A stretch of DNA of 64,000 bases from the NCBI RefSeq assembly GCF_030580955.1, contig NZ_JAUQON010000003.1, positions 1 through 64,000 on the forward strand, written 5' to 3'. This DNA is from Hymenobacter convexus. Lineage in GTDB: Bacteria > Bacteroidota > Bacteroidia > Cytophagales > Hymenobacteraceae. Below, one piece after another: positions 17,245-26,051 of the stretch (its first letter is position 1; the number at the start of each line of letters is the position of its first letter). The position numbers and the translations under genes are program-made. The notes under the pieces were generated by a model. It saw nothing but the letters and a program-made list of their open reading frames with translations, was not told the DNA's origin and searched no databases.

Positions 17245-18180
17245 ATGATGAACCTCATTTTCATGGGCACGCCCGATTTTGCCGTGCCCACCCTCGAAAG
17301 CCTCCTGGCCTGGCCCGGCGGCCGGGTGGTGGCCGTCGTCACGGCGCCCGACCGGCCCGCGGGGCGCGGGCGCCAGCTCCAGGCTTCGGCCGTGAAGGTG
17401 GCGGCGGAAGCCCACGGCCTGCCCGTGCTCCAGCCCACCAATCTGAAATCGCCGGAATTTCAGGCCGAGCTGAAAAGCTACGCGGCCGATTTGCAGGTGG
17501 TGGTGGCTTTCCGGATGCTGCCAGAGGCGGTGTGGAACATGCCACGGCTGGGCTCCATCAACATCCACGCATCGCTGCTGCCGCAGTACCGCGGCGCGGC
17601 GCCCATCAACTGGGCCCTGATGCACGGCGACCAAGAAACGGGTGTGACGTCCTTCTTCCTGCGCCACGAAATCGACACCGGCGACCTGATTATGCAGGAG
17701 CGGGTATCCATCGCGCCCGACGACGATTTCGGCAGCCTCTACGACAAGCTCAAAACCGTGGGCGCCGCCCTGGCCCGGCGCTCGGTGGAAGCCATTGCGG
17801 CCGGCACCGCGCCCAGCACCCCGCAGGAGCAGCGCGCCGACCTGCGCCCCGCCCCCAAGCTCCAGAAGGAAACCGGCCGGCTCGATTTCGCCCGCCCGGC
17901 CGCCGAGCTGGTGAACTGGGTGCGCGGCCTCTCGCCCATTCCCACGGCCTTCGCCGCCCTGCCCGATAGCCGGCTGCTGAAGATTTTCCGCGCCCAAGCC
18001 CTCACCGCTGATGCGGCTGGGCAGCCGCTCACCGCGCCCGGCACCTGGGCCTCCGATGGCCGCCACTACCTGCGCGTGGCCGCCGCCGATGCTTGGCTCG
18101 ACCTGTTGGATGTGCAGCTGGAAGGCAAAAAGCGGATGTCCGTGGCCGAGCTGCTGCGCGGCTTCAAGCTGCCGGCTTAG
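17245..18180 (+). CDS. fmt: Methionyl-tRNA formyltransferase
   Basis: Transfers a formyl group from 10-formyl-tetrahydrofolate to initiator Met-tRNA in the cytoplasm. About 311 residues, normal length. The N-terminal catalytic domain has FMGTPDFAVPTLE, the NIHASLLPQYRGAAPINWAL motif (catalytic Asn and His) and TGVTSFFLRHEIDTGD (catalytic Asp). The C-terminal OB-like tRNA-binding domain is present (about 205-300). Two ATGs are adjacent (17245 and 17248); the second gives the common MNLIFMG start. It precedes folA, another folate gene, separated by a half repeat. Confidence 0.95.
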   Translation: MMNLIFMGTPDFAVPTLESLLAWPGGRVVAVVTAPDRPAGRGRQLQASAVKVAAEAHGLPVLQPTNLKSPEFQAELKSYAADLQVVVAFRMLPEAVWNMPRLGSINIHASLLPQYRGAAPINWALMHGDQETGVTSFFLRHEIDTGDLIMQERVSIAPDDDFGSLYDKLKTVGAALARRSVEAIAAGTAPSTPQEQRADLRPAPKLQKETGRLDFARPAAELVNWVRGLSPIPTAFAALPDSRLLKIFRAQALTADAAGQPLTAPGTWASDGRHYLRVAAADAWLDLLDVQLEGKKRMSVAELLRGFKLPA

Positions 18181-18213
18181 TATTGCTCATAGCTCATAAT
18201 TCACAATGAACGT

Positions 18214-18249
18214 CATGCTTCGGCTGCGCTCAGTATGATGTTCTTTTGG
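18214..18249. repeat. Solo half of a family A palindrome
   Basis: This stretch matches the right arm plus flank of the element at 5018-5116 (CTTCGGCTGCGCTCAG, then GTTCTTTTGG) but has no left arm nearby. It lies between fmt and folA. It looks like an element decayed or recombined to one arm. Confidence 0.75.
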
Positions 18250-18278
18250 TTATTCATCTACATTCCAAACATATACCG

Positions 18279-18767
18279 ATGGTTTCATTTGTCGTTGCCG
18301 TGGCCGAAAACGGCGTGATTGGCGCAAAGGGCGAGCTGCCCTGGGGCCGCCTGCCCGCCGACTTGCAGCATTTCAAGCGCCTCACCGTGGGGCACCCCGT
18401 GGTGATGGGGCGCCGCACCTTCGACAGTCTCGGCAAGGCCCTGCCCAAGCGGCCCAACATCGTGGTAACGCGCCAGGCCGGCTGGGCCGCGCCCGGCTGC
18501 GAAACAGCGGCCTCTGTGCTGGCCGCCTTGGACCGGGCCCGAGCGTTGGATGAGGAAATTTGCGTCATCGGCGGGGGCGAAATCTATAAAGAAGCCCTGC
18601 CCGCCGCCGACGTCATCTACCTCACTGAGGTGCACCACGCCTTTGAGGGCGACGCCTTCTTTCCCGCCCTCTCCCCCACCGAATGGCGCGAGGAAACCCG
18701 CGAACGTCACGAGGCCGACGAGCAACATGCCTACGCCTTCAGCTTTGTGACGCTCCGGCGGCGTTAA
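18279..18767 (+). CDS. folA: Dihydrofolate reductase
   Basis: Reduces dihydrofolate to tetrahydrofolate with NADPH. 162 residues from the ATG at 18279, the usual size. The family landmarks are in order: VVAVAENGVIGAKGELPW (Met20-loop region), the substrate-binding acid in RLPADLQHFK, PVVMGRRTFDSLGKALPKRP (NADPH site) and CVIGGGEIYKEALP. In many bacteria folA follows thyA, which is not here; instead it follows fmt, which consumes formyl-tetrahydrofolate. Confidence 0.95.
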   Translation: MVSFVVAVAENGVIGAKGELPWGRLPADLQHFKRLTVGHPVVMGRRTFDSLGKALPKRPNIVVTRQAGWAAPGCETAASVLAALDRARALDEEICVIGGGEIYKEALPAADVIYLTEVHHAFEGDAFFPALSPTEWREETRERHEADEQHAYAFSFVTLRRR

Positions 18768-18777
18768 ACCCAAAACT

Positions 18778-18830
18778 GTGTTCAATAAAAAAAGGCAGCC
18801 CCGGTTGAAGCTGCCTTTTTTGTTGAACAC
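18778..18830. terminator. Bidirectional terminator with extended outer stem
   Basis: The core stem AAAAAGGCAGC / GCTGCCTTTTT around a CCCGGTTGAA loop is enclosed by a second matching pair, GTGTTCAA / TTGAACAC. It separates folA (plus) from porU (minus) and carries A and T runs for both directions. Confidence 0.88.
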
Positions 18831-18840
18831 GGTCTGGTCA

Positions 18841-21800
18841 CTAGCGCATTAGCACCAGCTTGCCCCAGTCGTTTTTGAAGGCTTTATCGCCGGCCGTGGT
18901 GCGGTGGCTGAACTGGCCGTTGGGGTCGTCGAGGGCCACGCGGTAGAGGTAGGTGCCGTTGGCGAGGCGGTCGCCGTAGGTGTCGGTGCCGTCCCAAGCG
19001 TATTCCGAGATGTTGTTGCCGATGTGCAGCGGGCCCAGCTCGCTCATGAAAATCTCGCGCACCACGCGCCCGGTGAGGCTCATAATCTGGATTTTCATGT
19101 TGGTGGGCAGTTGGTCGCCGGTGAGCGTGAACACGAAGCGGGCCTTGCCCACCACCGGGTTGGGGTACGGGTACACGTTGGAAATCTGCGAGGCATTCAC
19201 CACCTCAAACTTCACCTGGAAATCCTGCGAGCCGGCGGCAGCGTTGCTGGGGTCGCGGCCCTGCACGTGCAGTGTGTACACGCCATCGGCCAGCGGTGCG
19301 GCTTTGCCGGGCTCGAAGGTGAGCTTGGCCACGCTGCCGTTGGTGGCATCCACGCTGAAATCCACATTGCTGGCGTTCAGGTTGACCTGCGTGGGCAGGC
19401 CCACCTGACCGGGGCTCAGGAGCGACACCGTGAACACCGACCGGTCGGTGATGTGCCGCAGTTTGTCCTCGTCATTCAGCTGAATGTGAATGACCGGGCG
19501 CGACGATACCAACTCACCGTTAAGGATGTGGCGGCCGTCGATGGCCACGTCCAGCGTGGGCGGCACGTTGTTGTCAACCACCGAAAAAGCCGATAGGTTG
19601 AGCTCGTTGTTAAACAGGTTTACCTCCGGCTGGGGGCGCGGCGTAGGATTCACCGTCACCTTGGCCGTGAAGGTACCAAACCGGCCTATCATCGGGAAAT
19701 TCACCGGGATGGTGATGGTCGAGTCGCCCTTGAGTTGGCGCGGCGCTGTCACGTACACGGGAGGAAAGGTGGTGCCGTTGCCGGTGTTGCTTACCTCTAC
19801 TTTGGCGCGTAGTGGCGTGTTGAAATCAAACGGGCTGACGTTTTCAAACACCACCGGAAACTTCAATTCGCCGCCGTTGGCTTGGGCCGTGAGGCTGGCC
19901 GGGCTGTAGATGGTGCTGGGAGTAGCCAGGTCGCGGCGCACCACGCCTTCGGGCACGCCCTGATAGGTAATGAACCACTCTTTGAGCTGCGGGGCAACGC
20001 GGTTCAGCGTGTCCTGCATCGTCATTTCGAGCTGCATGTACGGGTATTGGGCCGCCGAATACCGGCTCAGCGAGTAGCCGCCGCGACTTGGCGAGCCAGC
20101 GGGCACATTGCTCACCAGCACGGTGCTGCGGTTGAGCGAATCGATGCCAATCAGCTTGATTGTGTAGCTGTTGGTGGCGTTGGGACCGCGCTGCACCCAG
20201 TGGTAGAGGTTTTCCCAGCTGCGGGCGGGGCCGATGCGTACCGACGTGATGGTGCCGCTCGACGAGGGGGTGCGTACTGTATCAACCAAGCTGATGGTCT
20301 GGCTGTAGCGGGGCGCGGCACCGGCTGCCGTGCTCGGCCCCGTTTCGCGGATGAGGCGGCCACCACTGGCCCGCTTCTGGGCCAGCAGGGCAAACGGGTC
20401 GCCGTTCTGCAACTGGTTTACCAGTTGCGAGCCCAGCAAGGTGCTGAAGGCCGTGCGCACCGTTGCGAGGCTCGGCCACCGCAGGCGGTTCATGCTCACC
20501 ACGGCCACGTAAGCCCCATCGGGCACAGCCGCCAGGAAGTTGGCTAGCTGAGCTTGGCGGGCAGCGCTGTTGTTCACAGTATTGGTGGTGTCGGCGGCAT
20601 TCGCCGGCGTGGCAAAATTGTAGAACACCTGCGCTCCCTGGCCACAAGTGGCCGGCGCCGGCAGCCCGGCAATGGGGCGGAACGTGCGCTGGTCGTACAC
20701 GGCAATCAGCAGGTTGGCGGTGCTGATGGCGCAGTTGGATGCGTAAGGCGGGTTGAGCGGGTCGGTGAAGATGCCCAGGCCCGAGGCCGTAACCCCCGAA
20801 GCCGTGGCAAACGTGGGCACTGCCCCGGGTGCCAAGCCGCCGCCGCGGGTGCTCAGCACCAAGGGATTATTAACAGTGCTGAAATCCCAGCGGCCCGAGG
20901 GCGCTACTTCCACGCTCTGGCGCTGGTCGCGCCGGAACTGGGCGTAGTGGCTCTGCGACCATCCGCCCGCCGTGCGGCCCTGAATGATGCGGAACGAACT
21001 GACCACCCAGTTGGCGTCTTCGTCGCCGGCCGGGGTCTGGAAGCGCACGCGCCAGTACCACACCACGCTGTCGCGCCCGGCCACCGAGGGCAACGTGGGC
21101 CGCCAGCTCGGCGTGAGCGTGGCCGTGACAACGCCCGATACTTGCTTGATGGCCGCGCCACTGTTGAAGGAAGCACTGGTATCGGCCTCGAACTCGTAGC
21201 CGCGCGATGCGCCCAGCGGGTCGTTGGTCTGGGCTACCAGGCGGGGCCGGTTGTTGCCCACAATGGCAAACTCCACCGGGTTGAGCGGGGTAAGGCCGCC
21301 GCGCAGGAAGGTGTAGTCAATTTGAGCCGTGTTGTTGTTTTCGTTGGCCTCGACTACCCGATTAGCATAGTCGATTTCTACCCGGAAGGTATTCACCCCG
21401 AACACATTGACTCCCGGCCGATTAACCAGTCGGAAATCGTAGGTGGCGCTGCCCTGTGGGCCCTGCGGAAAGGACAGCGTGTCGGTGCTAATGGTAGTGC
21501 CGTTCACAATGCGAGTCACGCGAATTTGGACCTTATCGGTAGTGACTTTCAGGGGGTTGCTCACGCCAATCATCAGGGAGAAGCTGGTTGACGACGCCGT
21601 GACCGTCGTGGCTGGGGCCACCGGCCGAATAGACAGCGTGGAATTGCTCACCTGCAAATCCGGCAGCGGCGGCGCATACAGCGCCACGGCCGGGTCGCCG
21701 AGCCACATGGTGCTCAGCATTTGTTCCACCGAGATGAGGTCGTTGGGGTTGAACAAGCCGCCGTTGCTCTGCAGGCGCCGCACGGTTTCGTTATACACCG

Positions 21801-24063
21801 TCGGAATCGACTTGCCGTACCAGTTGGGATCGTTGAAAAGCAATTGGGTGAGTTGGTCTTTGGCGACATCGAGGTAGGCGTCGTATGATTCACCGGATGA
21901 GCCCAGGCACCCAATGGCGCCCTTATTAGCTGAGAAAAGCCAGCTTTCGAAATAGGTAGGGCTGTTGTCGTAAAACAGGCTGGCAGAGGCACAGCCATCA
22001 ATCATTATCACCGGGTATTTGCCGGGGTTGTTGTAGTTCGGGTTCGAATCAGGGGTGCCAAAATCCAGGCTGAAAGCCGTCGGCGAACCGTGCCCGAAGT
22101 AGCTAATCAGGCCCAAACCAGTGGTGAGATAGGACGAAATGTCGGCCGGCACCAGCACCGAATTGCCCGTCGGGTTCACAATGGTCCGCTCGATGGTTGC
22201 CACCACTTTCCCGCCAAACAAAGGCCGCTCGACGTGCTGCTTGTACTTGTCGAGGTACGAGCGGAAGAGCGTAAACTCACCCGGGTTCGTTCCGCCGCCC
22301 AGGTGCAGCACGTTTTTGCGCCAGGGCTGGTCGCCCGCCAGGTCGTATTCCCGCAGCTTGTTCAGGTATATCATCACCTGGGCCGGGGTAGTCACCGTGA
22401 GGCGGCCCGTGCTGAGCTGGGCCGTGAAGTTGTTGTTGGCATAATCGGCTGTCAGCATGTTATCCGACACCGACCGGGAAGAAGTCGGCACCAAATCCAA
22501 CCCCTGTTCGCCCAGCGCCCTGGGCAGGCTGGCCGTGCCGGAGATATAAGCCCGCCCGCCGGCCGATGGCTGCAGGCCTTTGCCCAGCAGCAGCAAATAG
22601 CGGGGCCGGCCCGCCGTGTTGGCAGCGGCAATCCAGCGCGCGAAGTGGCGCATGGCCAGCCACGACCGGTCGCCGTACGTGAACTGGTCGTAGAGCTGGT
22701 GGGCCGTCACCATGAGCGTGTCGTAGCGCGCTACGCCGGCCGTGCCGGGGTTGGCGCGGTACGAGGCGTAGGCCAGGGCGGCGTTCTGCGTGCCCGCCGC
22801 CGGCTTCATCAGCTGGGGATGCGTGATGATGATGAAATTGGGCTGGGCGGGGTCGATGGTGCGGAAATTGACCCGGCGCGCCGGCAGCGGCGGCCGGGCC
22901 GCCGCGCTTTCTTCAGCCAGCAGCAGCCGGTGGGTGGTGCTGGCGTTGGCATTGGGAAACACGAAGCGGCGCCGCGTGCCGGCAGTGGTGCTCAGCACGC
23001 GCTGCACGTTGTAGAGGTCCTGCACATCGAAGCCCACCGCTGTGGCCGGTATGGAATCCGTTTCAAATTCGTAGGTAGCCGGGCCCGCCAGCGTCGAGTC
23101 GTTTTGGAACAAAACGCTGTGGCGGTTGCGAAACCATCGGTTGGCCTGCGGCACTGTGTAGCGCGCGTAGCACATGTAATAGTTGTCGCCGGCTACGGCC
23201 GAGGCGTCCAGCCGGTGCGCCACCGTAAGGCCATTGTTGAAAACGTCGGTGCGCAATAAGGGGAAAGTTTGGCGGTAGCGGCCGCGGCCCGTCCACCGCA
23301 TCACCCCCAGCGTACGGTAGGTGCCCGCCGCCGATTTGACCCTGATTTCGGCCGCGTGAACCCCGGTATCGGGCGCGAACAGGCCAATTTCCACCGTTGG
23401 GTTGAGGCCGGTAGTGGCCACCGCCTGCACCAGCGAATCGGTTCGCTCATCCGAGGTGCCGCCGCCGAAGAAACCCTCGCCCGATTCCAGCCAAGGCAAA
23501 TAGTTACGCAGTACCGGCGGCGTTTCAATGAAATAATACGTCCTTAGGTTCAGCTGGTTGTGCACGCGGTTCGAGTGCACCGCGCCGCCGGCCGCGGTGG
23601 GCTGGGCCATGTGCCGGGCCGTGGTGCCGGCCCGCCAGGTAATGAAGTAGCTGGCCGTGTCGGTATAAAAGCTGTAATAAGGGTGAGGCTGGTCAACCGG
23701 ATTCTTGTAGAGCTCCGCGTCGAGACGGCCGTCGTTGTGCAGGGCGTAGAACTCCACAAACGACGTGGCGTCCAGCGTGTTCTGATTACCGCCTACGTAG
23801 GTGGCAATCTCGTGGCCACGCCGCCAGATTTGCAGCTGGCTGGGGGCCACGCCCGAAATACCGGCCTGCGTCAGGTACTGATAATCGAGCTTGTAGAGGC
23901 CGTCCTTGACAATTCTTATCTTGTAATAGGTCTGGCCGGCCACAATCCATTCGTTGCCCACCGGGCCCGACTGCGCCCGCGCCGGGGCCACACTCAGTCC
24001 CAGAAACAGGACCATAAGCCCCAAAGCCAACCGCTGCAACGACTGCAAGTAGTTTTTAAGCAT
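18841..24063 (-). CDS. porU: Type IX secretion sortase PorU
   Basis: Large C25 (gingipain-like) cysteine protease that works as the T9SS sortase on the cell surface: it removes the C-terminal sorting domain of cargo and attaches it to the outer-membrane anchor. 1740 residues with a Sec signal (cleavage after ARA, about 30). The catalytic pair is H658 (SYFGHGSPTAF) and C691 (DGCASAS). Long Ig-like repeats follow, and the C-terminus is a FlgD-like Ig domain (YPYPNP, then TGRVVREIF and YAWDGTDTYGDRLANGTYLYRV). It is longer than the roughly 1160-residue Porphyromonas protein because of extra C-terminal modules. Directly downstream of the porV-like gene, 74 bp apart, probably one operon. Confidence 0.93.
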   Translation of the reverse strand: MLKNYLQSLQRLALGLMVLFLGLSVAPARAQSGPVGNEWIVAGQTYYKIRIVKDGLYKLDYQYLTQAGISGVAPSQLQIWRRGHEIATYVGGNQNTLDATSFVEFYALHNDGRLDAELYKNPVDQPHPYYSFYTDTASYFITWRAGTTARHMAQPTAAGGAVHSNRVHNQLNLRTYYFIETPPVLRNYLPWLESGEGFFGGGTSDERTDSLVQAVATTGLNPTVEIGLFAPDTGVHAAEIRVKSAAGTYRTLGVMRWTGRGRYRQTFPLLRTDVFNNGLTVAHRLDASAVAGDNYYMCYARYTVPQANRWFRNRHSVLFQNDSTLAGPATYEFETDSIPATAVGFDVQDLYNVQRVLSTTAGTRRRFVFPNANASTTHRLLLAEESAAARPPLPARRVNFRTIDPAQPNFIIITHPQLMKPAAGTQNAALAYASYRANPGTAGVARYDTLMVTAHQLYDQFTYGDRSWLAMRHFARWIAAANTAGRPRYLLLLGKGLQPSAGGRAYISGTASLPRALGEQGLDLVPTSSRSVSDNMLTADYANNNFTAQLSTGRLTVTTPAQVMIYLNKLREYDLAGDQPWRKNVLHLGGGTNPGEFTLFRSYLDKYKQHVERPLFGGKVVATIERTIVNPTGNSVLVPADISSYLTTGLGLISYFGHGSPTAFSLDFGTPDSNPNYNNPGKYPVIMIDGCASASLFYDNSPTYFESWLFSANKGAIGCLGSSGESYDAYLDVAKDQLTQLLFNDPNWYGKSIPTVYNETVRRLQSNGGLFNPNDLISVEQMLSTMWLGDPAVALYAPPLPDLQVSNSTLSIRPVAPATTVTASSTSFSLMIGVSNPLKVTTDKVQIRVTRIVNGTTISTDTLSFPQGPQGSATYDFRLVNRPGVNVFGVNTFRVEIDYANRVVEANENNNTAQIDYTFLRGGLTPLNPVEFAIVGNNRPRLVAQTNDPLGASRGYEFEADTSASFNSGAAIKQVSGVVTATLTPSWRPTLPSVAGRDSVVWYWRVRFQTPAGDEDANWVVSSFRIIQGRTAGGWSQSHYAQFRRDQRQSVEVAPSGRWDFSTVNNPLVLSTRGGGLAPGAVPTFATASGVTASGLGIFTDPLNPPYASNCAISTANLLIAVYDQRTFRPIAGLPAPATCGQGAQVFYNFATPANAADTTNTVNNSAARQAQLANFLAAVPDGAYVAVVSMNRLRWPSLATVRTAFSTLLGSQLVNQLQNGDPFALLAQKRASGGRLIRETGPSTAAGAAPRYSQTISLVDTVRTPSSSGTITSVRIGPARSWENLYHWVQRGPNATNSYTIKLIGIDSLNRSTVLVSNVPAGSPSRGGYSLSRYSAAQYPYMQLEMTMQDTLNRVAPQLKEWFITYQGVPEGVVRRDLATPSTIYSPASLTAQANGGELKFPVVFENVSPFDFNTPLRAKVEVSNTGNGTTFPPVYVTAPRQLKGDSTITIPVNFPMIGRFGTFTAKVTVNPTPRPQPEVNLFNNELNLSAFSVVDNNVPPTLDVAIDGRHILNGELVSSRPVIHIQLNDEDKLRHITDRSVFTVSLLSPGQVGLPTQVNLNASNVDFSVDATNGSVAKLTFEPGKAAPLADGVYTLHVQGRDPSNAAAGSQDFQVKFEVVNASQISNVYPYPNPVVGKARFVFTLTGDQLPTNMKIQIMSLTGRVVREIFMSELGPLHIGNNISEYAWDGTDTYGDRLANGTYLYRVALDDPNGQFSHRTTAGDKAFKNDWGKLVLMR

Positions 24064-24137
24064 AACAATAACTAAATGGTAGAGAACGAATTTACTTCCC
24101 GTACGCAGATTTGATGCGCCGGTAGCCGCCGAATGAT

Positions 24138-25268
24138 TTATTTAAAGCTGTAGCCCAGCGACACAATCAGCGAGTTGGTTTGCGAGGTGTTGCCCAGCTT
24201 CTCGACGGCCAGGCGCGAGAGAGCCAAATCGACCCGCAGGCCGCTGATGGCCACGCCGGCCCCGAGGCTGTATTGGCCTTTCCAGCTGCTGTCGTAGTCG
24301 CCGTTAGCGTTTTTGGTGAAGCTCTGGATTTTCTGGTAGTTGCCCACGCCGCCGCGCAGAAACACCAGGTTTTTGTAGCCCAGCTCCAGGCCCACGCGCG
24401 GGTCTACGCTCACGGCTTTGCTCGACACCAGGGTGTTGCGCTGGCCGTCGGTAGTGGCCTCAAAGTCGGCGGCCAGCAGGGCCGAGAACTGCTTGGGCAG
24501 CTCCACGCGGCGCCCCACACCCAATACGAAGCGCGGCAGGGTGATTTCGGCGCTGTTGGTCGGGATGGCGTCCACGCCGTTGGCGGCGGTGTTGTTGATG
24601 CCTTTCTGGTACTCGTCGGCGTTGATGGTCCACTGCGTGAACGTGGTGGTGATGTCGCGCGCCATCAAACCCAGGTTCCAGCCTTTGTGGTTGTACTGCA
24701 GGCCCGCGTCGATGCCAAAGCCGTAGCCGTGGGCAAAGCTGCCGATGTTGCGGTAAATGATTTTGGCATTGGCGCCCACGCTCAAGCCCTCCACTTTCTC
24801 AATTTTGCGGGCGTACGACAGCAGCAGCGCGTAATCGGCCACCGAGAAGTAGGTGATTTTGTCGTAGTGCACGCCGCCGTACTCATCGAGCAGGGCGCGG
24901 GTGTCGGCAATGTTGTCGACGCCCAGGCGCATCACGCTCACGCCGATGGCGCTTTTGCTGTCGAGCGGCGTGGAGAAGGCGGCGTAGTCGTTTTTCACCA
25001 CGCCCGAAAACAGCTCGGAGTGCATCAGCACGCCGTCGTATTTGCGGGTTTGGTTGGCCAGGCCGGCGGGGTTCCAGTAGCCGGCGGTGGCATCGGTAGC
25101 CAGGCTCACCTGCACCTTGCCCATGCCCAGGGCGCGGGCCCCCACGCCGAGGTTGAGAAATTCGTTGCTGTATTTGGGCGTTTTGGTTTGCGCGGCCGCG
25201 GGCAGCGCGAGCGCAACCGTAGCACCGACGACCAGCAGCCCGCGGGCGGCAGAGGAAAGTTGGGACAT
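24138..25268 (-). CDS. porV: PorV/PorQ family outer-membrane barrel, probable PorV
   Basis: 376 residues with a Sec signal (ALALPAAAQ) and a FadL-like 14-strand beta-barrel profile: alternating hydrophobic strands, GVGARALGMGKVQVSLATDATAGYWNPAGLA near the N-terminus and a terminal strand ending in aromatic Phe. PorV carries folded cargo from the T9SS translocon to PorU, and its gene sits beside porU in many Bacteroidota, which supports PorV rather than PorQ. Its gene is the first of the pair. The upstream region (25269-25577) is gene-free and AT-rich, with no recognisable TAnnTTTG box that I trust. Confidence 0.82.
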   Translation of the reverse strand: MSQLSSAARGLLVVGATVALALPAAAQTKTPKYSNEFLNLGVGARALGMGKVQVSLATDATAGYWNPAGLANQTRKYDGVLMHSELFSGVVKNDYAAFSTPLDSKSAIGVSVMRLGVDNIADTRALLDEYGGVHYDKITYFSVADYALLLSYARKIEKVEGLSVGANAKIIYRNIGSFAHGYGFGIDAGLQYNHKGWNLGLMARDITTTFTQWTINADEYQKGINNTAANGVDAIPTNSAEITLPRFVLGVGRRVELPKQFSALLAADFEATTDGQRNTLVSSKAVSVDPRVGLELGYKNLVFLRGGVGNYQKIQSFTKNANGDYDSSWKGQYSLGAGVAISGLRVDLALSRLAVEKLGNTSQTNSLIVSLGYSFK

Positions 25269-25577
25269 AAAAGAGGGAAAGGGAAAGTTTCGCGCCGTCG
25301 CAACGCAAGTTACTCCAAGTTAGTGCGTCTGGCCCGCGAATTTCGGGCCAATAATGCATTCTCGCCGGCCTCAGCAACCTACGACTCGGCAGGCGCTCTG
25401 GGTTGGCACCGCGCGGGCGGCTGACACGGCTCAGCTTGCCGGGTCCGGACTGGTGATTTGGCCTCTCCGTTCTTCGGTAAACCGGGAATCCTGAAAAATT
25501 ATTGAAAATTTTTAGGCTGATAATCAGCTATTAACAGAATATTATTTATGCTTCACGAGAATTATTCATCCAGTACC

Positions 25578-25610
25578 TTGCGTTACAAAGTACCTACTAT
25601 ACATTTGTAC
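25578..25610 (+). promoter_or_regulatory. Consensus promoter with dyad, PadR/PspC operon
   Basis: TTG at 25578-25580, a 19-bp spacer, and TACATTTG at 25600-25607 match the Bacteroidota consensus TTG-N19-TAnnTTTG without mismatch. TACAAA (25584-25589) and TTTGTA (25604-25609) form a dyad spanning the spacer and -7 box, a plausible PadR operator. The rest of the gap from 25269 is AT-rich (25490-25570) and holds no gene I can support. Confidence 0.7.
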
Positions 25611-25642
25611 TGTTTCTCACCCACTAGTAATTCACACCGCCC

Positions 25643-25990
25643 ATGAAACTCGAGAACACCCAGGTTCAGATGCGCAAGGGAATCCTTGAGTTCTGCATCC
25701 TGGAAATCATCGCCCGCGGCGAAGCCTACGCCTCCGACATGCTGGAGGAGCTGACTTCGGCCCGCATGATAGTGGTGGAGGGCACGCTCTACCCGCTGCT
25801 GACCCGCCTCAAGAATGCTGCCCTGCTCGACTATGTCTGGAAGGAAAGCACCAGCGGCCCGCCCCGCAAGTACTACACCCTCACCGACGAGGGCCGGAAA
25901 TTCTTGGAGGAATTGCGCGATACCTGGGAGGAAATGGCCACCTCGGTGGGCATCATCCGCCACAGCCGGCCCCCCGGCGACATTCGTTAA
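25643..25990 (+). CDS. PadR family transcriptional regulator
   Basis: 115 residues, the short PadR form: a winged helix (LEFCILEIIARGEAYASDML, VVEGTLYPLLTRLKNAALL, then SGPPRKYYTLTDEG) plus one C-terminal dimer helix. PadR proteins repress neighbouring genes and release on binding a ligand or membrane stress. It is cotranscribed with the PspC/GIN gene 62 bp downstream, a pairing seen in many Bacteroidota. The dyad in the promoter suggests it controls its own operon. Confidence 0.92.
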   Translation: MKLENTQVQMRKGILEFCILEIIARGEAYASDMLEELTSARMIVVEGTLYPLLTRLKNAALLDYVWKESTSGPPRKYYTLTDEGRKFLEELRDTWEEMATSVGIIRHSRPPGDIR

Positions 25991-26051
25991 TCCTGCCTCT
26001 TTTTCTGCTTCACTCACCAGCATTCAATTGGCCCGTTCGGCCTTCTTTCAG

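Noticed and set aside
15948..17441. Nearly 500-codon open frame opposite the NamZ gene
   Set aside because: It includes a family A palindrome and the start of fmt, has biased low-complexity composition, and the opposite strand has a full DUF1343 protein.
22030..22050. GGTTCGAATC-like tRNA T-loop word
   Set aside because: It lies inside porU coding sequence between the catalytic His and Cys, with no acceptor or anticodon stems around it.
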